Below are positions 1 to 8,411 of a stretch of 64,000 bases of DNA, one piece after another. Below the pieces are notes generated by a model, which made no database searches, had not been told where the DNA came from, and was given only the letters and a program-made list of their open reading frames with translations. Every line of letters begins with the position of its first letter. The first letter of the stretch is position 1. The stretch lies in assembly GCA_949425635.1 (NCBI GenBank), contig CASPWD010000003.1, forward strand, positions 124,001-188,000, read 5' to 3'. The translations under genes were made by a program, and so were the position numbers. Source of the stretch: an uncultured Bacilli bacterium (GTDB taxonomy: Bacteria > Bacillota_I > Bacilli_A > RF39 > UBA660).

Positions 1-58
1 AGTGGGAAAATCCCCTGTATGCGACAGGGAGTCAATGGTTCGAATCCATTTCAAAGGC
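1..58 (+). tRNA. partial tRNA, apparent anticodon TGC (Ala-like)
   Basis: This is the 3' part of a tRNA cut by the window edge. An anticodon stem CCCTG/CAGGG encloses the 7-nt loop TATGCGA, followed by a 4-nt variable region, a T arm with loop TTCGAAT and a 7-nt acceptor strand. The loop puts TGC at the anticodon, but position 33 is A rather than the usual T, so the isotype is tentative. The 5' half lies outside the window. Confidence 0.55.
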
Positions 59-102
59 AAGTCTAAAATATATAGGCAGAATTCACTATATAGAGATTAG
101 GC

Positions 103-141
103 AAAAAGATGCTGAGAGCTGCAGAAATCAAGCATCTTTTT
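103..141 (+). other. perfect 11-bp hairpin between tRNA genes
   Basis: AAAAAGATGCT and AGCATCTTTTT form a perfect 11-bp inverted repeat around a 17-nt loop. The 3' arm ends in a T run. It could be an intrinsic terminator or a processing structure between tRNA genes. No reading frame or T-arm signature is seen in 59-146. Confidence 0.5.
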
Positions 142-146
142 AATAT

Positions 147-218
147 AGTCATTTAGTTTAGTAGGAAAAATTACTTTACTAATGTAAGGAGAGGTTGGTT
201 CGAATCCAACAATGGCTG
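147..218 (+). tRNA. tRNA-like gene, isotype uncertain
   Basis: A 72-nt cloverleaf can be drawn. The acceptor stem is AGTCATT/AATGGCT with one G-T pair, and the T arm is GTTGG-TTCGAAT-CCAAC. The anticodon arm is weak: TTACT/TGTAA has a T-T mismatch closing loop TTACTAA, which gives ACT in the anticodon position. There is no long variable arm, so a serine tRNA is not convincing. It may be degenerate or read differently after modification. Confidence 0.5.
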
Positions 219-231
219 TAAATAAAAATAG

Positions 232-323
232 GGCATAGTGGCAGAGTTTGGTTTAATGCACCAGTCTTGAAAACTGGCAATCCAGAAATGGGTTCCTAGG
301 TTCAAATCCTAGCTATGTCGCCA
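232..323 (+). tRNA. tRNA-Ser(TGA)
   Basis: The acceptor stem GGCATAG/CTATGTC, anticodon stem CCAGT/ACTGG with loop CTTGAAA (anticodon TGA), a long class II variable arm, and a T arm with loop TTCAAAT are all present. The CCA end is encoded. The geometry is that of a functional serine tRNA. Confidence 0.93.
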
Positions 324-461
324 TAACAGGTTCAACTTGGTGGGAATAGCACTTCAAGAGCCTAAAGAAAGCCAATCCCACAGGATAATAACCTATCTAA
401 ATAACAAATATATGAGTAGTGGTTTAAAGAAAGTATATTTGTTACTTGGGTAAATAATTAT
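324..461 (+). ncRNA. structured non-coding stretch after the tRNA cluster
   Basis: No reading frame is supported. Two nested stems are visible: AGGTT (328)/AACCT (390) enclosing GTGGGA (340)/TCCCAC (376). A separate 10-bp pair AACAAATATA (403)/TATATTTGTT (434) follows. The stretch lies between a tRNA with an encoded CCA and a strong terminator at 462. It may be a stable 3' trailer or a small RNA. It matches no riboswitch or ribozyme class that I recognise. Confidence 0.35.
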
Positions 462-496
462 AAATAAGTAGGTTTATTCCTACTTATTTTTATTTT
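462..496 (+). terminator. rho-independent terminator of the tRNA/ncRNA unit
   Basis: AAATAAGTAGG and CCTACTTATTT form an 11-bp stem with a 6-nt loop, followed by a T-rich tail. It sits just upstream of a new promoter. Confidence 0.85.
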
Positions 497-505
497 CAAA
501 AATGC

Positions 506-534
506 TTGACATATTTTAAAACTTATAGTATAAT
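506..534 (+). promoter_or_regulatory. sigma70-type promoter, conserved-spacer class
   Basis: TTGACA, the 17-bp spacer TATTTTAAAACTTATAG, then TATAAT. This is the reference copy of a promoter repeated through the window with its spacer conserved. It drives the gene cluster starting at 578. Confidence 0.92.
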
Positions 535-577
535 AGATATAAGAAGATGTTATAATATTTGTAGGAAGGTGTTATAA

Positions 578-1066
578 ATGGCAAATGAATTAATAATTAA
601 AAATATAAACAATATAGATATAGATTTATTATCAACAGAAGATTTAGTAGAATTAAAAGATTGTGTAGTAAATACTATAAATTTAAGTAAATTGAATGAG
701 GATATTGCGAAAGCATGTATGAATTTAAGTCAGGTAGGACCACCATCATTTATGGCAGATGTTGTATATATTGCAATGGACAATCAAAAAAGATTAGATA
801 TAATCTATATGCTAATGAATAATTTTAATTTATTTAAAAATGATGTTAAAAACTTCAAAAGAAATAAAAATGATTGTAATGATAATATAGAATATGTATA
901 TAGTTTTCTTGGTAGAACACAAAGTCTAATAAAATCAATTATAGATTTTGGAGATTTCAAAAAGAATGAATATGAAGAAAATCAAAAGCAAGTAAAATTA
1001 AATGCAGAAAGAGTTGAAAAATTACAAAAAGAACAACAGAAAAGATTAAAGAAAGGAGATAATTAA
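578..1066 (+). CDS. hypothetical protein, helical
   Basis: A 162-residue protein with no family I recognise. It is predominantly helical by eye, and the last 35 residues are highly charged and coiled-coil-like (rich in Glu, Lys and Gln). It follows a consensus promoter and an AGGAAGG ribosome binding site. It is the first gene of a run of tightly spaced small genes, and its stop overlaps the next start codon. Probably an early or middle phage protein. Confidence 0.8.
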   Translation: MANELIIKNINNIDIDLLSTEDLVELKDCVVNTINLSKLNEDIAKACMNLSQVGPPSFMADVVYIAMDNQKRLDIIYMLMNNFNLFKNDVKNFKRNKNDCNDNIEYVYSFLGRTQSLIKSIIDFGDFKKNEYEENQKQVKLNAERVEKLQKEQQKRLKKGDN

Positions 1067-1194
1067 TGGAACCTGATTTACAACATATTAATTATGAGTA
1101 TCAAGAAAGACAGAGAAAGAAAAATGTAAAAGAATATCAAGATAGATTTTTTAAAAATCTAAGTAAAAGAAGCAATAAAAAGAAAAGGAAGTGA
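1066..1194 (+). CDS. small basic hypothetical protein
   Basis: A 42-codon frame missed by the track. It starts at an ATG overlapping the upstream stop (TAATG), preceded by AAAGGAG. The product is very basic (ending SKRSNKKKRK), which would suit nucleic-acid binding, though nothing more is visible. It overlaps the start region of the next gene, as expected in a translationally coupled series. Confidence 0.7.
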   Translation: MEPDLQHINYEYQERQRKKNVKEYQDRFFKNLSKRSNKKKRK

Positions 1195-1199
1195 TTAAA

Positions 1200-1601
1200 A
1201 TGATTATAAGAACAAGTTTTAGTGATAATGATTATACAGAAGATTTAAAGAACTATTGGGATAGATTTTGGTTTAAAAATTATTATAGTGCTTCCGATAA
1301 ATATAAATATTTAGATGATTATGATAGTTTATTAAAATATAGAGAACTCTATATTGAAGCACATGATTTATTAGATAAAGTATTTTTAGATAAAGATAAA
1401 TTAACTAATGCAGATATTGAAAAGTTTATTGAAGTTATTAGAAAAAGTATATTAGCATATATAGAAAAAGAACATTTAGATAGTATTAAATATTTAACTA
1501 CATCTCTTTCAATAGATATAGTTGATGGAGTAGAAGATAAATGTGAAAATGGAGAAGTTATTTACTACTTTTTAGAAACTAAGCAAATGGTTATATTATA
1601 G
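1200..1601 (+). CDS. hypothetical protein
   Basis: I take the ATG at 1200 over the GTG at 1191 because AGGAAG lies 6-8 bases upstream of it. The acidic 133-residue product is mixed helix and strand, with an Asp/Tyr-rich N-terminal third. No family is recognised. It is part of the 578-2476 cluster. Confidence 0.78.
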   Translation: MIIRTSFSDNDYTEDLKNYWDRFWFKNYYSASDKYKYLDDYDSLLKYRELYIEAHDLLDKVFLDKDKLTNADIEKFIEVIRKSILAYIEKEHLDSIKYLTTSLSIDIVDGVEDKCENGEVIYYFLETKQMVIL

Positions 1602-1613
1602 GAGGAACAAAAC

Positions 1614-1952
1614 ATGGCATATTATGATGGTATTTCAGATATAATTAAAAATTATATAGATATAGGAAGTTATGAAAACTTAAAATATAGTAGAACTAAT
1701 CTAAACAAAATAATAAAATGGACATCATCAAAGTATAATGAATTTACAAAAGATGAAGTAATCCAAGATTTAGTTGCTAGGATAAATTTATATGCAAGTG
1801 TTATTTGGAGATATAGATGTGGTTCCTATGCAGAAGGAAATCATAATAGAGGTAAATCTTATGTATTATATATAAAGGATTATGATAATATTTTTATAAT
1901 ATGTATATATGAACCAAAAAATATAAAAGTATATAAGTTGGAGGTAGATTAA
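1614..1952 (+). CDS. hypothetical protein
   Basis: 112 residues, preceded by AGGAGG. The C-terminal half looks strand-rich (YVLYIKDYDNIFIICIYEP). There is no signal peptide or catalytic motif. The gap to the next gene is one base, so it is co-translated with its neighbours. Confidence 0.78.
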   Translation: MAYYDGISDIIKNYIDIGSYENLKYSRTNLNKIIKWTSSKYNEFTKDEVIQDLVARINLYASVIWRYRCGSYAEGNHNRGKSYVLYIKDYDNIFIICIYEPKNIKVYKLEVD

Positions 1953-1953
1953 T

Positions 1954-2169
1954 ATGAAATTACCAAAATATAGAAAAGAACAAATAAAAAAATTAGGTAA
2001 GCATGCAGAGATAGTACATAAATTATATTGGGAACTTAAAGATTATTTAATTGATGATTTAGAGTTAGATATTAACTTTGTTATAGATAATATAAATGGA
2101 TTAGTAAATTGTGATATGAATTCAGATGATTTTATAAAATTTTTAAAAGAAGAAATGGAGGGTAGATAA
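1954..2169 (+). CDS. hypothetical protein
   Basis: 71 residues, basic at the N-terminus and acidic afterwards, probably all-helical. GGAGG lies within the end of the preceding gene. Function unknown. Confidence 0.75.
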   Translation: MKLPKYRKEQIKKLGKHAEIVHKLYWELKDYLIDDLELDINFVIDNINGLVNCDMNSDDFIKFLKEEMEGR

Positions 2170-2170
2170 T

Positions 2171-2476
2171 ATGTTAGAACAAGAAAGAAAAGAAGAAATG
2201 TTAAATTATTTTAATGAAACCATATTTGAACCAGCAATACAATATGGTACAGAAAATAATATACCTGAAATGTCACAAGGTGCAAGATATACTAGAATGA
2301 GAATGCAACAAAGAAACCCAGAAGGAATATTACATTATTTCTGGAGTGCTATAGTTAGTACAGAAAAAAGTATCTCATTTTCAAAATTACTAAAAAGACA
2401 TAATGTGGTAAGGTTTGAAGATATAATAGATGATGTAAGAGATAGATTTGGTAATGGTTATATTGATAGTGTATGA
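2171..2476 (+). CDS. hypothetical protein
   Basis: 101 residues. The central ARYTRMRMQQRNPEG segment is Arg/Met-rich, with a conserved-looking HYFWSAI stretch after it. No family is recognised. It is the last gene of the first cluster, and a late-type promoter motif follows within 35 bases. Confidence 0.76.
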   Translation: MLEQERKEEMLNYFNETIFEPAIQYGTENNIPEMSQGARYTRMRMQQRNPEGILHYFWSAIVSTEKSISFSKLLKRHNVVRFEDIIDDVRDRFGNGYIDSV

Positions 2477-2509
2477 TATTATCAGGGTACTTCATTAGTA
2501 ACATATTTA

Positions 2510-2526
2510 GTAAAATATTAATGAGG
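2510..2526 (+). promoter_or_regulatory. late-promoter-like motif GTAAAATATTAATGAGG
   Basis: Exact copy of a 17-bp motif found eight times on this strand. It lies 28 bases before the start of the homing endonuclease gene. Confidence 0.7.
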
Positions 2527-2537
2527 TGAAATATTAT

Positions 2538-3419
2538 ATGAAAAAGTATCATTTTGTTTATATCACAAGAAGGATTGGAACACCTTATTATTACTATGGT
2601 GTTCATAGTACAAATAACATAAATGATGGTTATATTGGTTCTGGGTATCATTTTTTAAATGCAGTTAGAAAGTATGGGAAAGAAAGTTTTAGTAGAGAAA
2701 TCATAAAATTTTTTGAAAGTCATGATGAAGCTTTGAAATTTGAAAATGAAATCATAACCAAAGAAGTTCTAGAAGATGAATATTGTTATAATATTCAACA
2801 TGGTGGAAAAGGTTCAAAAGATGAACATACTCTATCAACAAAAGAAAAAATGTCTTTAAGTGCAAAAGAAAGAAAAATACCACAAGAAACAAGAAATAAG
2901 TTAAAAGAATCTATGAAAAGAAAAATAGAGTTATATGGATATTATCACAGTGAAGAAACCAGAAAAAGAATATCAGAAACATTGAAGAGTAAAGATATGG
3001 GTAAGTATAATAAAGGAAGAATACAAACAGAAAGTGAAAGAAATAAAAGAAGTATATCTTTAAAATTGGCATACAAGGAGGGAAGGCATAAAAAATCTGA
3101 TTTATCAGGAGATAAAAATCCGATGTATGGTAAACATTTTACAGATAGTATGAAACAAAATTTATCAAATGCACAGAAAGAAAGATTTAGTAATGTACTG
3201 GAAAGAGAAAAAACATCTATATCTACTAAAAATGGCATGATAAAATCAGAAAAGTGGAATACATATAAAGCAGAGCTTAAATCTGGTATTAGAGATGGTT
3301 CTATGAAAGGTAAATCTAATCCAAATTTTGGTAAGAGTATGAAATTGGCTATGCACATAAGACATCATATAAAAAAAGGAATATTTAATAAGGAGTGTGA
3401 CTATTGTGTTATTCGGTGA
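2538..3419 (+). CDS. GIY-YIG-type homing endonuclease with NUMOD3-like repeats
   Basis: The N-terminus carries a variant GIY-YIG nuclease core: YITRR, then YYYGVHSTN, DGYIGSG and a KYGKE segment, with a candidate metal-binding Glu further on. The C-terminal two thirds contain several short Ser/Lys-rich repeats of the NUMOD3 kind (such as SEETRKRISETLKSK, and NPMYGKHF and NPNFGKSM near the end), which bind DNA along an extended path. I use ATG 2538 (GAGGTG 7-12 bases upstream) instead of the GTG at 2526. The 3' end overlaps the DNA ligase gene, which is itself frameshifted, so a mobile-element history is likely. It would cut DNA and spread itself. It is not a structural protein despite its late-type promoter. 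Confidence 0.82.
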   Translation: MKKYHFVYITRRIGTPYYYYGVHSTNNINDGYIGSGYHFLNAVRKYGKESFSREIIKFFESHDEALKFENEIITKEVLEDEYCYNIQHGGKGSKDEHTLSTKEKMSLSAKERKIPQETRNKLKESMKRKIELYGYYHSEETRKRISETLKSKDMGKYNKGRIQTESERNKRSISLKLAYKEGRHKKSDLSGDKNPMYGKHFTDSMKQNLSNAQKERFSNVLEREKTSISTKNGMIKSEKWNTYKAELKSGIRDGSMKGKSNPNFGKSMKLAMHIRHHIKKGIFNKECDYCVIR

Positions 3420-5386
3420 TTATGAAAAAGAAGAAATTGAAAAATTAGAAAGAATTATAAAGGAACAGTCTGAGAAGTATTATACAGATGGTACACAAAC
3501 ATTGACAGATGTAGAGTTTGATAATTTGGTTGATAGACTAAGATTATTAAATCCTACTTCTAAAATATTGCAAGTTCCTCGGATGGGGTTACAAACAAAC
3601 AGGGCATAAAGTAAAACATAAGTATCAATTAGTAAAAAGTCTTGATAAATGTAGAACTTATGATGAAGTTCCTGAAAGATTTAAAAATGGGTTTGTATCT
3701 TTATCTCCTAAACTAGATGGTTTAACTGGTGTATTTTATTATGAAGGTGGTAAATTGATTAAAGCAGTTACAAGAGGTAATGGTCAAGAGGGAAAAGATA
3801 TTACAGATAAGGCGAGAATAATTGTAGGTAATGAAATAGAAGATAAGAATTTTACAGGTGGTGTAAGAGGAGAATTAGAAATATCTGTTGAAAACTGGGA
3901 AAAGGTTAAATATAAATATCCCGAAGCTAAAAATGCAAGAAATTTATGTGCTGGTTGGATAAACTCTAAAGATTATTCAATAGATGATATAAAATTAATT
4001 GATTTTATAACTTATAAAATAACAGGACAAGAAAGGGATATGAATAATATTGTTACAGATAGTGTATGTAGTAGAAGAAATCCAGCCAAAGAAGACATTA
4101 AAGATTGGTTGAAGTGGAATTTTAAGAATGTTATTGAAACTGTTACCACTATATTAGATAGAAAAGATAAATTTGAAGAATATATGAAAGATACATTTGA
4201 AAGTTTTAAATATACGATGGGATACGAATTAGATGGTGTTGTAATCTCAAATACAGAAGTTATATATCATGAAGATGCAAAATCATATATTTATGATGAG
4301 TGTGCTTTTAAATTTGCAGCAGAAGAAAAAGAAACTACAATAAATAATATTAAATGGGAATTATCAAGAACACAAAGATATATACCAGTATTAGAAATTG
4401 AGCCAATAGAATTGTCTGGTGCAGTAGTGCATAATGTAACTGGAAATAATGCTCAATATTTATTAGATAATGGTTTAGGTGTTGGTGCTACAATTTCTGT
4501 ATGCAGAAGTGGTGAGGTTATTCCAAAGCACATGGACACATTAGAAGCAGCAGATGTAGATTTACCAGAAAAATGCTCAATATGTGGACATACTTTAATT
4601 TGGGATGGTGTAGATTTAAAATGTGCATTTAAAGATTGTCCAAATATAGAATATAGTGATTTAAGACAATGGTGTGAAACAATAGGCGAAACAGATGGTA
4701 TGGCTTGGACACTTATGGAACAATATTTAGTAAAATTTAGAATCATGAGTATATCAGATTTATATTGTTTAGAAACTAAAGAAAAAATTGATAGCTGGGC
4801 TTACTTATCTAATTTAAGTATAACAGATAGAAAGGCTGTAGAATTTTTTGGAAAACTATATAATAATAAGGTAGATGTAGAAAAAGCTTTAATTGCTTTA
4901 AATATCCCAAGATTAGGTGATAAAACTGCAAAAGATTTAGCAAAAGAAACAAATACAGTAAAGCAGCTAATAAATGATATAAAAGGTTTAGGATATATAG
5001 ATAATATTCTAAGTGACAAGTTATTAAAAATTGTCAAAGAAGCTACAACTAAATCTATAATAGAAAATCAAACAACTAAATTAAAAAATATATTATATAT
5101 AGGAAATAGAATAAAGTATAAAGAAGTATCTAATAAAGAAATAATTAAAGTTGCTGTAACAGGTGCATTAAATACAATGAAAAGAAGTGCATTTGAAAAG
5201 TATATTGAAAGTTATGGATATGAACTATCAAGTGCTATAAAGTCTTGTAAGTATTTAATAACAAATACTCCAGATAGTGGTTCAAGCAAAAATAAAGATG
5301 CCCAAAAATATGGTGTTGAAATAATTACAGAACAAGCATTTTTAGATTTAATAGGTGGAAATACTAAAAATAATAGTTTATTTTAA
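3397..5386 (+). pseudogene. ligA: NAD-dependent DNA ligase, split by a +1 frameshift
   Basis: NAD-dependent DNA ligase in two frames. Frame 1 (3397-3609, start at GTG 3397 or more probably GTG 3406) encodes the N-terminal NAD-binding Ia domain. From about 3581 the homology continues in the +1 frame, through bases the ORF track leaves out, including the adenylation lysine motif SPKLDG near 3711. Then follow GELE, DGVVIS, AFKFAAEEK, an OB fold, a four-Cys zinc finger (CSICGH...CAFKDC), HhH repeats and a C-terminal BRCT domain ending at the TAA. Total length of about 660 residues matches the family. The frame change falls at GTT CCT C|GG. Skipping one C restores V-P-G-W-G-Y-K. It is either programmed +1 frameshifting, a real mutation or a sequence error. 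The 3755 ORF alone lacks the catalytic lysine. Confidence 0.88.
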
Positions 5387-5392
5387 AGAAGA

Positions 5393-5434
5393 GGGTTTTT
5401 ACTAAAAATAATTTAATAAATTTAGTAAAAACCC
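5393..5434 (+). other. 14-bp inverted repeat abutting a promoter
   Basis: GGGTTTTTACTAAA and TTTAGTAAAAACCC form a perfect 14-bp stem after the ligase stop. The 3' arm ends exactly at the -35 box of the next promoter, so there is no T tract. It may terminate ligase transcription, stabilise its RNA or act as an operator. Confidence 0.6.
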
Positions 5435-5463
5435 TTGACAAATTTTAAAACTTATAGTAATAT
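5435..5463 (+). promoter_or_regulatory. sigma70-type promoter, conserved-spacer class
   Basis: TTGACA, spacer AATTTTAAAACTTATAG, then TAATAT at 17-bp spacing, with a further TATAAT three bases downstream. It drives the 948-residue gene. Confidence 0.85.
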
Positions 5464-5493
5464 AATTACAGATATTAAAAAGGAGGTGTATCT

Positions 5494-8340
5494 ATGGCAG
5501 GTTTATATTCGATATTTGAAAGCAATGCTGACATAAAGAATTATATTTTAGGAATATCTAAATCAATGAATATTGAAAATTGTAAAGTATTAGTTAATAC
5601 TTACACATCATCTAAATATACAATAAATAGTTTAAAGCAGTATTGTAAAGAAAATGGAATACCTTATTTTGAAAGAGGTGAGTTTGATATATTCTCATTA
5701 GAAGAAATAGAATTTATCTATGAATGTTTAAACAGTAATAATGAGATAAAAGAGGTATTTGAAGAATTTAGAAATAAATATCCAAAAAGCCATATAGATT
5801 TAACAGAAAAAGAATTTGAAGAAAAGTTATTAAAATTAAACTTAATAGGAACAGGAAAGGAGATGGGCAACATGCGATATACAAATGATATAGTAGAGTA
5901 TGTAAAAGAATTAGGTAATAAATATACAATAGAAGAAAGTTTAGAAAAGATACAAAACAAATATACATATTTAGGAATGACAATGCCTAAACTAGAGGAA
6001 ATGTGTAATAAATATTTAATTAAATTCAAAAACAATTCAAGTATTTTTACAAATGAAGAGGCTAGAGAAATAGAAAGACTAATAAAAAGTTGTAGTGGGT
6101 TAAAAGAAGTATATAATATATTTATTGGTATGTTTCCTAATAAATGTGATTTAAAAACATTTATACAAGAGATTAGTAATTTAGATATGGTTAAAGCATT
6201 CAATACAAAAGAATCTATTGGTAAATTCTCATTTTTAGAAGAAATTTATATAGAAGAGTTATTAAAGGAAGATACAGATAATGCATCTATATTTGCTAAA
6301 TTTAATTTAGTGTTTCCAAATAAATATCCTTATATACAATTTATTACTAAACTAAATGATTTAAAAGTATCTAAAGCTCCAAAACCTAAAAGGGGAAGAG
6401 AAACTGACCCTATATCCATAAAATTAGAGGAATATTTAAGAACATTTAATGGGGATAAAACAATAAATGAATTATTAGAAATAGTAAATAGTAATGATGA
6501 ATTTAAAAATTACAATTATAAAGGATTACATAATTTTATACATAGAAAAGAAATACCATTTAAAAAAGAATCTGTAAGAGGTGGAAGAGCAAGTGCATTA
6601 ACTGATAATGATTGGGAACTAATTAAAAGTTATGTAGATAAAGGTTATACATCAGCAGAAATATTAGAAAAAGTTAGAAATAAAATAGATGTACTTAAAG
6701 ATATAACAATAGTAGCATTTAGACAAAGATTATCTAAAAAAGGTATTAAAACAAGTAGAGTATCAAAAGTTACAGATAATCAATCTAAGCTTATAAAACA
6801 ATCTATATATTCTAGCATATATGATGATGTTGCTAAAGCAGTAAATGGTAATACAATAAGAGAAGCATTAAGAATATTACAATCTAAATTTCCTGAATTA
6901 CAATCTAAAATGACTTATAACAACTTAATATATTTTGCAAAAAGTAGAAAATTAAATTACAGAACAGAAACAAAAGAAGAAATAGGTAATAGAATGGCTA
7001 ATTCAAGAAGTTATAAAAATACAACTAAATCTAATAAAGGAATAGCAGATGAAGTATATGAATTTGTAAAAACAATATGTAGTAACCATACAAAATCAGA
7101 ATGTATGGATATAGTAAACAAGAAATTTAATGTTTCCTATAATTCTACATATCTTGATACTTTAACAAACAGAAGAGGTAAATTAGAATTTAAGAAATAT
7201 AACCAATTTACAGATGAGATGAAAGAAAGTGTACTTGAATTATTAAAAAATTGTAAAACAAAAAGAGAAGTATATATTCAATTTTGTAAAAAATATCAAG
7301 GTGTATTTGGTGCAAATGTATTCTACAAACTTTTAAGAGATTTAGAGTTAAAAGAAAATGGAAAAATAATTATACATAAGACAGGTGATATACCTGAAGA
7401 ACTTGAAAATATTACTGAACAAAATGCAGATAATACAAAAATAATAGAAAGTGGCTTTACAGATGAGCAATTAACAGATATAGTAAAAGTAATAACAGAA
7501 GAATCAGAAGATAGATACCAACCCATTATAGATGAAGTTAATAATACATTTGAAAGAAAATGTAATCAAATGGGAATTTCTGGGGATACATATTCTCATC
7601 TTGATGAAATTATATATGCTTTAGAAGTATTAACTAATTATGCAAAAAACAAAAATAAATTAGTTAGATTAACAAACGACCATGAAGATATATTAGAGCA
7701 ATATAGAAGAGAAGTTGAACATGAAATTGAGTTACAACCATTTCAATCAACAGATACATATTGTCAAAATAAATTAAAAGCAATAGGAATGAGAAGAAGA
7801 GAAGTTAAATATACTAGAGATGACCTAAATTTAATGAGTATATTACTTAAAAATATAAATGATAATAGCGATGTGTATGATAAAACATTAGAATCATTAA
7901 AACATAGAAAGAAATTAAGAGAAAATTCTATTTTTATGCCATTAGTAGATACAGATATGATAGATAGACTTGATTGGTGTAAACAAGCACAATTAAATAA
8001 TAAAAGAGCATATACACCTATATTAAAAACAAATGCAAGAATAGATAGAATAAATAAAAGTAAAGCACAAGGAAGAGATTTTTGGACAGAGAAAGGACCT
8101 GTTACAGCTCCTGATGTAAAACAAGGTAATTCTAAAGATGTACATAGAATATCAACATATAGAGTTAAAGCAGAGTTTTTATCATTAAAGGGTAATCCCT
8201 TTGTAAATAAATATTATGATGTTAAAGCAACAAGTGAAGATGCAGCAAAAGAAAAAGGTGTAGAGTATTTTGATTTAATAAGTGCAAATAATGATAATGC
8301 AATATATCAAATTTTAGATATTACTAGACTAAATAGATAA
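5494..8340 (+). CDS. large protein with about nine HTH-like tandem repeats
   Basis: 948 residues with no family I can name. Residues about 80-620 hold about nine degenerate units spaced 55-70 residues apart. Each looks like a three-helix HTH: a T/S-x-x-E helix start, a K-[FY]-P or N-K turn, then a polar helix ending in an aromatic and a basic stretch. Examples are YTSAEILEKVRNKID, NTIREALRILQSKFPE, HTKSECMDIVNKKFN and KTKREVYIQFCKKYQG. The C-terminal 300 residues are helical, then end in a small strand-rich domain (YRVKAEFLSLKGNPFVNKYY). It has its own strong promoter and an AAGGAGGTG site. The repeats suggest multivalent DNA binding, such as a nucleoid or transcription factor. That role is inference. 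Confidence 0.85.
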   Translation: MAGLYSIFESNADIKNYILGISKSMNIENCKVLVNTYTSSKYTINSLKQYCKENGIPYFERGEFDIFSLEEIEFIYECLNSNNEIKEVFEEFRNKYPKSHIDLTEKEFEEKLLKLNLIGTGKEMGNMRYTNDIVEYVKELGNKYTIEESLEKIQNKYTYLGMTMPKLEEMCNKYLIKFKNNSSIFTNEEAREIERLIKSCSGLKEVYNIFIGMFPNKCDLKTFIQEISNLDMVKAFNTKESIGKFSFLEEIYIEELLKEDTDNASIFAKFNLVFPNKYPYIQFITKLNDLKVSKAPKPKRGRETDPISIKLEEYLRTFNGDKTINELLEIVNSNDEFKNYNYKGLHNFIHRKEIPFKKESVRGGRASALTDNDWELIKSYVDKGYTSAEILEKVRNKIDVLKDITIVAFRQRLSKKGIKTSRVSKVTDNQSKLIKQSIYSSIYDDVAKAVNGNTIREALRILQSKFPELQSKMTYNNLIYFAKSRKLNYRTETKEEIGNRMANSRSYKNTTKSNKGIADEVYEFVKTICSNHTKSECMDIVNKKFNVSYNSTYLDTLTNRRGKLEFKKYNQFTDEMKESVLELLKNCKTKREVYIQFCKKYQGVFGANVFYKLLRDLELKENGKIIIHKTGDIPEELENITEQNADNTKIIESGFTDEQLTDIVKVITEESEDRYQPIIDEVNNTFERKCNQMGISGDTYSHLDEIIYALEVLTNYAKNKNKLVRLTNDHEDILEQYRREVEHEIELQPFQSTDTYCQNKLKAIGMRRREVKYTRDDLNLMSILLKNINDNSDVYDKTLESLKHRKKLRENSIFMPLVDTDMIDRLDWCKQAQLNNKRAYTPILKTNARIDRINKSKAQGRDFWTEKGPVTAPDVKQGNSKDVHRISTYRVKAEFLSLKGNPFVNKYYDVKATSEDAAKEKGVEYFDLISANNDNAIYQILDITRLNR

Positions 8341-8352
8341 GATGTTATTAAT

Positions 8353-8384
8353 GTTGACAGAGTTGTTTTAAAAATTCTGTCAAC
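8353..8384 (+). terminator. hairpin after the HTH-repeat gene
   Basis: GTTGACAGA and TCTGTCAAC form a perfect 9-bp stem, followed by AAAATTTAATTT. The T tract is imperfect, so it could be a partial terminator before the SPFH gene. The TTGACA inside the 5' arm has no matching -10 box. Confidence 0.5.
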
Positions 8385-8411
8385 AAAATTTAATTTGGAG
8401 GTAGATGTTAA

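Noticed and set aside
1-500. A CRISPR array or attachment site near the tRNA cluster
   Set aside because: No regularly spaced repeats are present, and there is no integrase gene or duplicated tRNA end in the window.
3755-5386. The 543-residue ORF as an independent ligase gene starting at 3755
   Set aside because: It has no ribosome site and lacks the catalytic KLDG lysine, which lies just upstream in the same frame. It is better read as the second part of a frameshifted gene.
8353-8384. TTGACA at 8355 as a -35 box for the SPFH gene
   Set aside because: No -10 box at 16-18 bp spacing. It is one arm of a 9-bp hairpin.
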